NCBI RefSeq assembly: GCF_020781975.1
Contig: NZ_JAJGNI010000008.1
Location: 148,006 to 212,005, forward strand
Length of the DNA stretch: 64,000 nt
Reading direction: 5' to 3'
Source: Microbacterium schleiferi
Lineage (GTDB): Bacteria; Actinomycetota; Actinomycetes; Actinomycetales; Microbacteriaceae
Shown: positions 46,343 to 54,838 of the stretch, piece by piece
Numbering within the stretch: the stretch's first letter is position 1
How the letters are laid out: every line of letters starts with the position of its first letter
Position numbers and translations under genes: made by a program
Notes under the pieces: generated by a model
The model's input: only the letters and a program-made list of their open reading frames with translations
Told to the model about the DNA's origin: nothing
Database searches by the model: none

Positions 46343-46921
46343 TCACACCGTGACGAGATCACGAATGGACTCGAGCATCTTGGGTCCGATCCCCGACACC
46401 GACAACAGGTCATCGACGCTCGCGAACCGCCCGTTCGCCTCCCGCCACTCGATGATCCGTCCGGCAATAGCCGGCCCCACGCCTGGAAGCGTGTCGAGGG
46501 CTGCCTCATCCGCAGTGTTCAGATTCACGCGGCCGTCCGCCGCGACACCCGCGGGTCCAGCCGCCGACACCTCCCCCACCCGCGGCACGATCAGCTGCTC
46601 GCCGTCCGACACGGGACGAGCAAGATTGACCCCAGACGTGTCGGCATCCTCGGCGAATCCCCCTGCCGCGGCAACGGCGTCCACGACCCGCGAATCGGGA
46701 TGCAACACGTATAGCCCCGGCGCATTCACCGCGCCCGAGACGTGAACGTAGAGCGAGGCGGACGCCGTCGCCACCGTGACAGGTGCCGGAGTCATCGACT
46801 GAGCGGATGCCGCACCCCGAACAACCCCGACGATCACCGCGATCGAAAGGCCGCCCAGGGCGAGAATCACGACCGCACCGACACCCCAGCGACGTCGATC
46901 CTCGCGTGCAAGCCCACCCAC
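46343..46921 (-). CDS. comEA: ComEA-family DNA-binding protein
   Basis: A 192-residue membrane-anchored DNA receptor. One helix near residue 20 (VGAVVILALGGLSIAVIVGV) is followed by a linker, a SLBB domain (LYVHVSGAVNAPGLYVL), and a C-terminal helix-hairpin-helix pair (VNLNTADEAALDTLPGVG, LLSVSGIGPKMLESI). It hands double-stranded DNA to ComEC. It starts at GTG 46921 after TAGCGT + 6 nt, so the comEA-comEC pair has its own leaderless-type promoter. Confidence 0.94.
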   Translation of the reverse strand: MGGLAREDRRRWGVGAVVILALGGLSIAVIVGVVRGAASAQSMTPAPVTVATASASLYVHVSGAVNAPGLYVLHPDSRVVDAVAAAGGFAEDADTSGVNLARPVSDGEQLIVPRVGEVSAAGPAGVAADGRVNLNTADEAALDTLPGVGPAIAGRIIEWREANGRFASVDDLLSVSGIGPKMLESIRDLVTV

Positions 46922-46927
46922 ACCGCG

Positions 46928-46933
46928 ACGCTA
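46928..46933 (-). promoter_or_regulatory. -10 hexamer of leaderless comEA
   Basis: TAGCGT, 6 nt, GTG on the minus strand. Confidence 0.55.
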
Positions 46934-46993
46934 GAGGCATGGCTCAACCCGGGATCGACGCATCGACCTGGGCGGTGCAGAAGCTCTCGCAGA

Positions 46994-47008
46994 CCTCCCG
47001 TGGGGAGG
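46994..47008 (-). terminator. Hairpin after leuS
   Basis: CCTCCC-GTG-GGGAGG, a 6-bp stem starting 6 nt past the leuS stop; no T-run. It would separate leuS from comEA. Confidence 0.4.
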
Positions 47009-47014
47009 AAGGCG

Positions 47015-49594
47015 TCAGTTCGTGCTGAAGCTGACGACCTTCGGAGCGCGAACGATAGCGCGCGTGATCTCGCGCCCGGCCAGCGAACGAACGACCCGCT
47101 CGTCTGCGCGAGCCAGCGCCTCCAGGTCGGCACCGTCGATCTTGGCCGAGACTTCGAGCGTTCCACGCACCTTTCCGTCGATCTGCACAACTGCCGTGAC
47201 CGTGTCCTCGACCAGCAGCGTCGGATCGGCCTGACGCCACCCGACTAGTCCGACGAAGGGCTCGTAGCCGAGCGCTTCCCACATCTCCTCTGCCGTGTGC
47301 GGGGCGAACAGGTCGAGAATCATCGCCACCGCTTCGGCCGCTTCCCGGACGGCAGGGTCCGCGGGTCCCGCACCGGTGTCAATGGTCTTACGGATCGCGT
47401 TGACCAGTTCCATCAGGCGAGCGACGACGACGTTGAACTTCGTCTGCTCGATCAGACCCGGGGCTTCGGCCCAGAGGCGGTGGGTGACGCGGCGCAGCGC
47501 AACATCGCCCTCAGCCCACACGACATCCGGTTCGCTCGTGACGTCTTGCGCGATCCGCCACGCACGCGAGAGGAACTTCTGCGCACCCGTCGTGGAAACG
47601 TCAGCCCAGTCCTTGTCGTCCTCGACGGGGCCCGCAAAAGCAAGAGCCACGCGCAGCGCGTCGGCGCCGTGCGTCGCGAGCTCCTCGTGGAAGAGCACGA
47701 GATTGCCCTTGCTCTTCGACATCTTCGTGCCGCCCAGAATCACCATGCCCTGGTTGATGAGGCTTGAGAAGGGTTCGGTGAAGTCGACAAGTCCCATGTC
47801 GAAGAGGACCTTGGTGATGAACCGCGCGTAGAGCAGGTGCAGGATGGCGTGCTCGACGCCTCCGATGTAGAAGTCCACCGGCGCCCAACGCTGTGCCTCT
47901 GTCGGGTCGAACGCCACCGAGTCATTGCCCGGAGACAGGAACCGGAGGAAATACCACGAGCTGTCGACGAACGTGTCCATCGTGTCGGGGTCACGGAGAG
48001 CCGCGGCACCGGTCTCGGGGTCGGTGGTGGCCATCCACTCCGATGCTGCGCCCAGCGGCGACGTTCCCTTGGGCGCCAGGTCGAGGCCGTGTGCGTCGGG
48101 AAGCCGCACGGGCAGCTCGTCCTCGGGCACCGGCACGATCCGACCGTCCTCGGTGTGCACCATCGGGATCGGCGTTCCCCAGAAGCGCTGGCGGGAAATG
48201 AGCCAGTCGCGCAGGCGATAGGACTTTGACGCGCGACCGGTTCCGGCAGCTTCCAGCTCCTCGGTGATCCGCGTGATGGCATTGCGCTTACTCAGCCCAT
48301 CCAGCGACCCGGAGTTGATCAGACGCCCCTCACCGGTGAGCGCCACACCCGTCTTCGCGGGATCGATCGATTCGATGTCATCGGCATCCTCCGACAGCGG
48401 CCCGTCTTCAGCGATGACCGGAATCGCGCCGGTGGCAGGTGCCGTCGTGTCGACCACAACACGGATGGGGAGACCGAACTCCCGCGCGAAGTCGAGGTCA
48501 CGCTGATCGTGTGCTGGAACTGCCATGACCGCGCCGTGGCCGTAGTCGGCCAACACGTAGTCGGCGGCCCAGATCGGCAGACGCTCACCGTTGATCGGGT
48601 TGATCGCGTAGCGGTCCAAGAACACGCCGGTCTTGGGGCGATCCGTGTTCTGACGCTCGATCTCGGTCTGCTTCTGCACGGTCTCGAGGTAGTCCTGGAA
48701 CCGCATCCGTACCTCGGGCGTTGAGCCGGATGCCAGTTCCGCAGCCAGATCGCTGTCGGGAGCGACAACCATGAAGGTTGCGCCGTACAGCGTGTCGGGC
48801 CGGGTCGAGAAGACCGTGACCTTCTCGGCGCGACCCTCGATCTCGAAGTCGATATCGGCACCTACTGAACGGCCGATCCAGTTGCGCTGCATCTGAATGA
48901 CCTTGTGAGGCCAGAAGCCCTCAAGCTGGTTCAGGTCATCGAGCAGGCGATCGGCGTAGTCGGTGATGCGGAAGTACCACTGCGTGAGCTTCTTCTTGAT
49001 GACTTCAGCGCCGCAACGCTCACAGTGGCCGTCAACGACCTGTTCGTTTGCCAGCACCGTCTGGTCGACCGGGCACCAGTTGACCGGGCTCTCTTTGCGA
49101 TACGCCAGCCCGCGCTCGAACAGCCGCTGGAACAGCCACTGGTTCCACTGGTAGTACTCCGGGTCGCTGGTGTGCAGCACCCGATTCCAGTCGAACGACA
49201 CCCCGTAGGAACGGAAACCGGCCTTCTGCTGGTCGATGTTCGCGTAGGTCCACTCACGCGGGTCGGCCCCGCGCTTGATCGCCGCGTTCTCTGCCGGCAG
49301 ACCGAATGAGTCCCACCCGATCGGGTTGAGCACGTTGTAGCCGCGGTGCCGCCAGCTGCGGGCGACGATGTCGGAGTAGAGGTAGTTCTCGGCGTGCCCC
49401 ATGTGCAGGTCACCCGACGGGTACGGGAACATCGCGAGCACGTACTTGCGCGGACGTGTGTCATCGGCCCCACCCGCGCGGAACGGATCGGCGGCCGCCC
49501 AGCGCTCCTGCCACTTGGCCTGGACCGCTTGCGGGTCATACCCGCCTTCAGGACCGTGGGCGGCAACGGTGTCGGTAGGGGCCATCTGACTCAC
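47015..49594 (-). CDS. leuS: Leucyl-tRNA synthetase
   Basis: Charges tRNA-Leu, 859 residues, normal length for this class I enzyme. HIGH appears as HMGH at 64-67, and KMSKS as KMSKSKGN at about 620-640. The CP1 editing domain lies between (residues 220-430), with a [11 protein letters not shown] start. A zinc-like pair CEHCGAE-type region, [13 protein letters not shown], precedes it. The GTG at 49594 is the longest start; ATG three codons later is possible, and neither has a good ribosome site. It does not carry a T-box. Its product is what the leuA leader is predicted to sense, via charged tRNA-Leu. Confidence 0.96.
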   Translation of the reverse strand: MSQMAPTDTVAAHGPEGGYDPQAVQAKWQERWAAADPFRAGGADDTRPRKYVLAMFPYPSGDLHMGHAENYLYSDIVARSWRHRGYNVLNPIGWDSFGLPAENAAIKRGADPREWTYANIDQQKAGFRSYGVSFDWNRVLHTSDPEYYQWNQWLFQRLFERGLAYRKESPVNWCPVDQTVLANEQVVDGHCERCGAEVIKKKLTQWYFRITDYADRLLDDLNQLEGFWPHKVIQMQRNWIGRSVGADIDFEIEGRAEKVTVFSTRPDTLYGATFMVVAPDSDLAAELASGSTPEVRMRFQDYLETVQKQTEIERQNTDRPKTGVFLDRYAINPINGERLPIWAADYVLADYGHGAVMAVPAHDQRDLDFAREFGLPIRVVVDTTAPATGAIPVIAEDGPLSEDADDIESIDPAKTGVALTGEGRLINSGSLDGLSKRNAITRITEELEAAGTGRASKSYRLRDWLISRQRFWGTPIPMVHTEDGRIVPVPEDELPVRLPDAHGLDLAPKGTSPLGAASEWMATTDPETGAAALRDPDTMDTFVDSSWYFLRFLSPGNDSVAFDPTEAQRWAPVDFYIGGVEHAILHLLYARFITKVLFDMGLVDFTEPFSSLINQGMVILGGTKMSKSKGNLVLFHEELATHGADALRVALAFAGPVEDDKDWADVSTTGAQKFLSRAWRIAQDVTSEPDVVWAEGDVALRRVTHRLWAEAPGLIEQTKFNVVVARLMELVNAIRKTIDTGAGPADPAVREAAEAVAMILDLFAPHTAEEMWEALGYEPFVGLVGWRQADPTLLVEDTVTAVVQIDGKVRGTLEVSAKIDGADLEALARADERVVRSLAGREITRAIVRAPKVVSFSTN

Positions 49595-49665
49595 GTAACA
49601 GGTACCAATCGGGAAGCAGGAAAGACGCGCGAAAGCGCACCATCCAGGCTACCGGATGCCTGGAA

Positions 49666-50988
49666 TCACGCGCCCGGGGCTGCTGTCACCCAGCTCGGCG
49701 GGACGGATGCACCAAGAGCGGCGAGTGGTCCACGCGCTTTCACGACGACCTCCGCTACCTCCGACGATGCCTGCGAGAGCCAGGTGATGCCGCCGCCCGC
49801 GCCGACGTAGGCGTGATCCTGCTCGATGACAATCGATCGAATCACCATCGCGAGGTCCAGGTCTCCCTGCGGTGAAATCCAACCGAAGCATCCGGCGAAG
49901 AGACCCCGCGGCGCACCCTCGAGTCGGTGCAGAATTGACATCGCTGAAAGCTTCGGCGCACCCGTCATGCTGCCGGCAGGAAATGTCGCGCCGAGCAGGT
50001 CGCCGACCTGGATGTTGGGGCGGAGGTCGCCCGCAACCGTGCTCACGAGTTGATGCACGGCTGGATAGGACTCGACGTCGAAGAGTCGCTCGACAGTGAC
50101 GGTGCCGGTCTGGCAGATGCGCGAGAGGTCGTTTCGCATCAGGTCAACGATCATGACGTTCTCGGCCCGCTCTTTGACGTCAGCGCGCAGATCTTCAGCG
50201 AGTTCGGCATCGACTTCCGCGTCAACCGAGCGAGGACGGGTTCCCTTGATCGGGTGAGTCCGAATGCGGCCGTGGTCGGCCTCCAGAAACTGCTCGGGAC
50301 TCGCGCTCAAGAGCGCTCGGTCGGCGATCCGCACGAAGCCACCATGGTGAGCACTGACTCCTCGTCGCAGGCGCCGGTATGCAGCCAGCGCATCGACGGC
50401 GCCTTGCACCTCGAATCGCGTCGTGAGGCACAGCTGGTAGGCGTTTCCCTGGCGGATCTGCTCGCGGCACTCCTCGATCAGAGCGGCATAGGTGGTCGCG
50501 TCGTGTCGTGCTGACGCCACCACCGGCGTCGGCTGGGGAATCTCACCCGGACGCGGCAGGTCCAGGAGGCCCGCAGCGAGCTCTCCAGCGTCACCCGCCG
50601 CAAACACTGTCGCGATGGATGCCGCATGGTCGAACTCGACGACAGCGCGCACCTGCATCCATCGGGCGTCGCCGCCCGAGTCCGGGAACGATGGCGCCCC
50701 CGCCCGCCGCGCACCGGCGTCGTAGTCGAACCAGCCAACCCATGCCCCGGGCCGCGGGCCACGCTCACCCGAGCGCGAGTCGTCCTCGGCAGCACTCCCC
50801 CGCAAGACCACCCGCTCGACAGCATCCGAGGCGACGGGCTCACCAATACCAACCCAACTCTTCCCGGTGGTCGCACCGGGGCCGGCATCCAGCCAGAACG
50901 CGTTCTCGTACCGATGCGCCCATCCGCAGAAGACCTGCTCGGGGTCACGCCACGCCGCCAGCGGAACGTTCGACGGCGGCGTGGTCAC
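49666..50988 (-). CDS. pabB: Aminodeoxychorismate synthase component I
   Basis: Chorismate-utilising enzyme of 440 residues making the precursor of p-aminobenzoate and folate. The active-site region HPIKGTRPRS has Lys where anthranilate synthases carry Ala, which points to PabB rather than TrpE. MTGAPKLSAMSI and the SPEQFLE region match the chorismate-binding domain; the glutaminase partner PabA is not adjacent. The GTG at 50988 lies 7 nt after TAGCCT. It is divergent from dedA with interlocking promoters. Confidence 0.88.
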   Translation of the reverse strand: MTTPPSNVPLAAWRDPEQVFCGWAHRYENAFWLDAGPGATTGKSWVGIGEPVASDAVERVVLRGSAAEDDSRSGERGPRPGAWVGWFDYDAGARRAGAPSFPDSGGDARWMQVRAVVEFDHAASIATVFAAGDAGELAAGLLDLPRPGEIPQPTPVVASARHDATTYAALIEECREQIRQGNAYQLCLTTRFEVQGAVDALAAYRRLRRGVSAHHGGFVRIADRALLSASPEQFLEADHGRIRTHPIKGTRPRSVDAEVDAELAEDLRADVKERAENVMIVDLMRNDLSRICQTGTVTVERLFDVESYPAVHQLVSTVAGDLRPNIQVGDLLGATFPAGSMTGAPKLSAMSILHRLEGAPRGLFAGCFGWISPQGDLDLAMVIRSIVIEQDHAYVGAGGGITWLSQASSEVAEVVVKARGPLAALGASVPPSWVTAAPGA

Positions 50989-50995
50989 GCCTCAC

Positions 50996-51001
50996 AGGCT
51001 A
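50996..51001 (-). promoter_or_regulatory. -10 hexamer of leaderless pabB
   Basis: TAGCCT, 7 nt, GTG on the minus strand. It lies exactly 17 bp from the dedA -10, where that promoter's -35 should be. Confidence 0.55.
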
Positions 51002-51018
51002 AACGCTGTCGGCGGCTC

Positions 51019-51024
51019 TACGCT
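51019..51024 (+). promoter_or_regulatory. -10 hexamer of leaderless dedA
   Basis: TACGCT, 6 nt, ATG. The 6 nt include AAGG, so a short ribosome site cannot be excluded. Confidence 0.5.
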
Positions 51025-51030
51025 TCAAGG

Positions 51031-51732
51031 ATGAACGAGTGGCTCACGTGGCTGCTGGATACGGTGCAAGCAGTCGATCCGGTGGTGCGCACCCTCGTGG
51101 CAGGTCTTGCCATCATGCTCGAGACCAGTGTTCTGGTCGGACTCGTGGTTCCGGGCGACACGATTGTGATCATCGCCGGCACCGCTGTCGGCAGCCCGTG
51201 GGAGGGGGTGGCGCTGGGGGTCGCAGTCGTGATCGGCGCGCTCATCGGCGAAAGCATCGGTTTCTGGCTGGGACGATTCCTCGGCCCGCGCATCCGATAC
51301 TCACGCCTCGGTGCCCGCATCGGTGAGCGTTCGTGGATCAGGGCCGAGCTGTACGTCAACCGGCGTGGTGGGATCGCGATCTTCCTGAGCCGATTCCTGC
51401 CGGTCTTGCATTCCCTGGTGCCGTTGACGGTCGGGATGACCGGCTTCGCGTACCGGCGGTTCCTCGCGTGGACAGCGCCTGCCTGCATCCTGTGGGCGAC
51501 GATCTACGTCTCGGTCGCGTCGGCCGCAGCGGGGACCTACCGCGACCTCGCTGACAGCGCTCACTACGCCGGATACATCTTCGTCGCCGCCATCGCGCTG
51601 TTCATCCTGGCGATCTACGTGGGCAAGAAAGTGCTGCACCGCATCGAGCGGCGGCACATGGATGCGGGTGACGAGCGCACTCCGTCGGAAGATGCCCCAC
51701 GAAACCCGACCCTCGATGGCATGACAGACTGA
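51031..51732 (+). CDS. DedA/VTT-family membrane protein
   Basis: A 233-residue membrane protein with about five helices. The family motifs are visible: ETSVLVGLVVPGDTIVIIAG, GESIGFWLGRFLGPRIR, and FLSRFLPVLHSLVPLTVGMTGF with the conserved Arg. Members move lipid carriers or support membrane potential; some act as polyprenyl-phosphate flippases. It is followed by an App1-like gene 4 nt later, so the pair may act on membrane lipids together. Confidence 0.9.
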   Translation: MNEWLTWLLDTVQAVDPVVRTLVAGLAIMLETSVLVGLVVPGDTIVIIAGTAVGSPWEGVALGVAVVIGALIGESIGFWLGRFLGPRIRYSRLGARIGERSWIRAELYVNRRGGIAIFLSRFLPVLHSLVPLTVGMTGFAYRRFLAWTAPACILWATIYVSVASAAAGTYRDLADSAHYAGYIFVAAIALFILAIYVGKKVLHRIERRHMDAGDERTPSEDAPRNPTLDGMTD

Positions 51733-51736
51733 ACGG

Positions 51737-52774
51737 GTGCCCGGACCGGAGGAAACCCCCGCGCCCCCCAAGATCCTGTGGCTCGCACGACTTGAGCGAC
51801 GCTTTCACACCTGGCGGGAGCGACGCGCCCGCGCGCGCGGCCTCAAGCCCACCGTGACCCCGTTTGCGGGGTACGGCGGCGATGGCTGGATTCGGGTTCT
51901 CGGACGCGTGCTGATCGTTCCGCCGCGTAAGCCGCGCGGCGGCGGGGAGTATGCCTCGGTTCGAGGCTGGCGCAGCTTTCTCGCGGTTCCGGTCGGCTTC
52001 GCTCGTGTGGACGTCACTGTCGCGGGCCACACGCACACAGTGAAAGCGGACCGGGGCGGTGTCGTGGATGTCGTGCTGGATGCCGCGCTGTCGCCCGGAT
52101 GGCAAACGTTCACGATGACCGTCGAAGGCAGCGCTCCCGTTGAATCCCGCGTGTTCGTCGTTGCGCCGGATGCGCGCTTTGGCATCGTCTCGGATGTCGA
52201 CGACACCGTCATGGTCACAGCACTGCCGCGTCCGCTGCTTGCGGCGTGGAACTCCTTCGTCGTCGACGAACACGCCAGGCAGCCGGTTCCTGGGATGGCT
52301 GTGCTTCTCGAGCGGCTTGCGCGCGAGAATCCGGGCTGTCCTGTCGTGTACTTGTCGACGGGGGCATGGAACGTCGCGCCGACGCTGGTGCGCTTCATGC
52401 GACGCCACCTCTTCCCGCCCGGAGCGCTCCTTCTCACCGACTGGGGTCCCACCCATGACCGGTGGTTCCGCAGCGGACGAGCCCACAAAGAGCACAGTCT
52501 GCAGCGCCTCGCCGAGGAGTTCCCCGACATCCGCTGGCTGCTCGTGGGCGATGACGGGCAGCACGACGACGCGATCTACACGGCCTTCGCCAGCGAGAAC
52601 CCCGGACACGTCGCGGCTGTCGCGATCCGCCGCCTCTCCCCTGCTGAAGCCGTGCTCGCTGGCGGACGAACCGCAGTGAACGACCACTCGGCAGCCGAAG
52701 TGCCGTGGGTGACCGCATCCGACGGGGCGGGGCTGCTCGACCGGCTCCAAGCTGCTGGGGTATCCCCCGCGTAG
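51737..52774 (+). CDS. App1-like phosphatidate phosphatase domain protein (DUF2183)
   Basis: A 345-residue protein with a C-terminal HAD-like App1/LNS2 domain: SDVDDTVMVTALPRP has the DxDDT motif, VVYLSTGAWN carries the second Ser/Thr, and RWLLVGDDGQHD the distal acidic group. The N-terminus (residues 1-120) is a basic, beta-rich lipid-interaction part. In yeast App1 is a phosphatidate phosphatase; a lipid role fits its position 4 nt after dedA. It starts at a GTG. Confidence 0.85.
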   Translation: MPGPEETPAPPKILWLARLERRFHTWRERRARARGLKPTVTPFAGYGGDGWIRVLGRVLIVPPRKPRGGGEYASVRGWRSFLAVPVGFARVDVTVAGHTHTVKADRGGVVDVVLDAALSPGWQTFTMTVEGSAPVESRVFVVAPDARFGIVSDVDDTVMVTALPRPLLAAWNSFVVDEHARQPVPGMAVLLERLARENPGCPVVYLSTGAWNVAPTLVRFMRRHLFPPGALLLTDWGPTHDRWFRSGRAHKEHSLQRLAEEFPDIRWLLVGDDGQHDDAIYTAFASENPGHVAAVAIRRLSPAEAVLAGGRTAVNDHSAAEVPWVTASDGAGLLDRLQAAGVSPA

Positions 52775-52777
52775 TCT
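52772..52777 (+). promoter_or_regulatory. -10 hexamer of leaderless SRAP gene
   Basis: TAGTCT, 6 nt, ATG. The TAG is the stop codon of the App1-like gene. Confidence 0.55.
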
Positions 52778-52783
52778 TGCCGC

Positions 52784-53509
52784 ATGTGCGGACGGTTCGT
52801 GGTGGCAAGCGTTGGAACCGAACTGGTGGGGATGCTTCGCGTCGGCCTCGTCGGCGATGACCTGCCCGGACCGTCGTTCAATATCGCACCGACCGACAGG
52901 GCCGCGATCGTGCTCGACTCGGCGAAGTCCGAACCGCCGGTTCGACGGCTGGAAAGCGCCCGCTGGGGCCTGGTTCCCGGCTGGGCGAAGGATCTCTCGA
53001 TCGGGGCACGAGCATTCAACGCCCGCTCCGAGGAGCTCGAAGACAAGCCGATGTTCCGGGCCGCACTCGAGAAGCGGCGCGCGATCGTCCCCGTGACCGG
53101 CTACTACGAATGGCATCGCACGGATGCCGGCAAGACGCCGTACTTCATTCATCCTGCCGATGACGAACCTCTGCTGTTCGCTGGGCTCTACGAATGGTGG
53201 AAGGATCCGTCGAAGCCCGAGAATGCTGACGACCGGTGGGTGCTCTCGTTCACGATCCTCACGCGCGCTTCTTCCGGCGGACTCGGATCGCTCCACGACA
53301 GGATGCCGGTGTTCATGGATCCCGATCACGCTGACGCCTGGCTCGACCCCACTGTCGACTATCCGCGAGACATCCTGGATGCCGCCGTCGACGCTGCCGA
53401 GATGGTTGCCGACACCCTGGATGTGTATCCGGTCAGCTCAGACGTCGGGAACGTCCGGAACAACTCACGCGCGCTGATCGAGCCCGTGCCAGGACCGCCG
53501 CTTCCCTGA
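52784..53509 (+). CDS. SRAP (HMCES/YedK)-type abasic-site DNA-protein crosslinker
   Basis: A 241-residue protein that protects abasic sites in single-stranded DNA by crosslinking through its N-terminal Cys. MCGRF gives the catalytic Cys2; the binding Asn is in ARAFNARSE; the Glu is in GYYEWHR; the His is in LHDRMPVF. All four active residues are present, so it should be active. It is convergent with the GH3 gene, 9 nt apart. Confidence 0.95.
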   Translation: MCGRFVVASVGTELVGMLRVGLVGDDLPGPSFNIAPTDRAAIVLDSAKSEPPVRRLESARWGLVPGWAKDLSIGARAFNARSEELEDKPMFRAALEKRRAIVPVTGYYEWHRTDAGKTPYFIHPADDEPLLFAGLYEWWKDPSKPENADDRWVLSFTILTRASSGGLGSLHDRMPVFMDPDHADAWLDPTVDYPRDILDAAVDAAEMVADTLDVYPVSSDVGNVRNNSRALIEPVPGPPLP

Positions 53510-53518
53510 CAAGCGGGA

Positions 53519-54796
53519 TCAGGCTGCGGGAGCGCAGGACGAGCAGGGCACGAGACCGCGGCCAGCGCCCGCGGTCTGCAGCCGCAGCGTCATCACTCGC
53601 ACCGCGGCTTCGTCCAGGCGCTCAGCGGGAAGGGCGCCGGACTCAACGGCGGCGACGATGCCCGCCGTCAGCTCCGCCGCCGTCTGGGAGTTCGTTCCCA
53701 AAACCGACAGCAGCATGTCGTTGCCCGCCGCAAGGGCAGCGACGGCGTTGGCAACGGGATCCTGGTATTCCCGCAGACCTGACGCCTCGAGCATCCCGAG
53801 GTCATCGGTGATCGCGACGCCGTCGAAGCCGAGCTCTTCTCGCGCGATGCGGTGCCACTCGCTAGACAGGGTCGCGGGCTTCTCGTCGATCGATGTGTAC
53901 GCGAGGTGCCCGAACATGAGCAACGGAGCGCCGGCGTCGATGCCAGCCGCGAAGGGAACAGCATCTGTTTGACGCCACTGGTCGTAGGTCTCTGTCGTCG
54001 ACGGGATGCCGCGGTGCGAATCGCCCGGGGCAGCGCCATGGCCCGGGAAGTGCTTGAGGGTCGACAGCGCCTCGGGTTCCTCGCCGACCACCGCAGCGGC
54101 AACGTGTGACGCTCCGCTCTCGGGGTTTGTCCCGAGAGCCCGACGGTAGATGAACATGCTCGTGTCGTCTGTGATGTCGGCGACGATGCCGAAGTTCACG
54201 GAGATGCCGGCGCGCTGCACCAGGGCGCCCCGCCCAGCGAATGCGAGCTCGGTAGCCTCCGGCGACTCATTCTTGAGCGTGATCGACGATGGGAAATCAT
54301 CCCACGGGAGGCGCGACACGTCGCCACCTTCCTGGTCGACCCCCAGCAGCGGCGGAACCGCCGGGTCAACCGTGAGTGCTGCGGTGATCTCGCGCAACCG
54401 GTCTTCGCTACCGGGGATGTTCGCGCCCATCAGGATGAACCCGCCGACGCGGGTGCTCGACATGTAATCGCGCAGAACCGCGGAGTCGGTCGTCGAGATC
54501 TGCCCCATGATGACGCTCGCGGCTCGCTCGGTCAGGCTCATCGCTGCAACTGCCGCGGTAGCGCGGGCCGCGACGCTCTCGACGGTGCCGGGGACAACAA
54601 CGACCTCACCCGCCGGCGCTTGGGTCCCACCCGACGGCGCGCTCGCGGCATCCGCGGCGGGTGCGAGGCCGAGACCGCAGAACCCGAAGCAGGCCACGAT
54701 TGCTGCCGCGGTACGCGCGCGCGTCACGGGCGCGAGCGTGCCCGTGTGTTCTCCGCGGCGCACCGCGCGGAATCGATGGCGACCTGCCGAACTCAC
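53519..54796 (-). CDS. Secreted GH3 glycosidase, NagZ-like
   Basis: A 425-residue exported beta-N-acetylhexosaminidase-type enzyme. A signal peptide covers about residues 27-50 (ARTAAAIVACFGFCGLGLA). The catalytic domain has LLGVDQEGGDVSRLPW, the NagZ signature LKHFPGHGAAPGDSHRGIP with the general-acid His, and ITDDLGMLEAS with the nucleophile Asp. It likely trims peptidoglycan fragments outside the cell. Two Cys near the C-terminus (VPCSSC) could form a disulfide. GTG 54796 follows TACCGT by 6 nt. Confidence 0.92.
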   Translation of the reverse strand: MSSAGRHRFRAVRRGEHTGTLAPVTRARTAAAIVACFGFCGLGLAPAADAASAPSGGTQAPAGEVVVVPGTVESVAARATAAVAAMSLTERAASVIMGQISTTDSAVLRDYMSSTRVGGFILMGANIPGSEDRLREITAALTVDPAVPPLLGVDQEGGDVSRLPWDDFPSSITLKNESPEATELAFAGRGALVQRAGISVNFGIVADITDDTSMFIYRRALGTNPESGASHVAAAVVGEEPEALSTLKHFPGHGAAPGDSHRGIPSTTETYDQWRQTDAVPFAAGIDAGAPLLMFGHLAYTSIDEKPATLSSEWHRIAREELGFDGVAITDDLGMLEASGLREYQDPVANAVAALAAGNDMLLSVLGTNSQTAAELTAGIVAAVESGALPAERLDEAAVRVMTLRLQTAGAGRGLVPCSSCAPAA

Positions 54797-54802
54797 ATTT
54801 TC

Positions 54803-54808
54803 ACGGTA
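54803..54808 (-). promoter_or_regulatory. -10 hexamer of leaderless GH3 gene
   Basis: TACCGT, 6 nt, GTG on the minus strand; 17 bp from the divergent peptidase -10. Confidence 0.55.
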
Positions 54809-54825
54809 CCCGTTCTCACGCGCAC

Positions 54826-54831
54826 TACCCT
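54826..54831 (+). promoter_or_regulatory. -10 hexamer of leaderless M15 peptidase gene
   Basis: TACCCT, 7 nt, ATG. Divergent from the GH3 -10, again with a 17-bp gap. Confidence 0.5.
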
Positions 54832-54838
54832 TGTGTTC

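Noticed and set aside
49595..49665. A T-box or other riboswitch before leuS
   Set aside because: The region upstream of leuS is only about 70 nt up to the pabB stop, with no specifier loop, antiterminator or T-box sequence.
51602..53329. A 575-codon minus-strand frame
   Set aside because: It is antisense to the App1-like and SRAP genes, both supported by clear active-site motifs.
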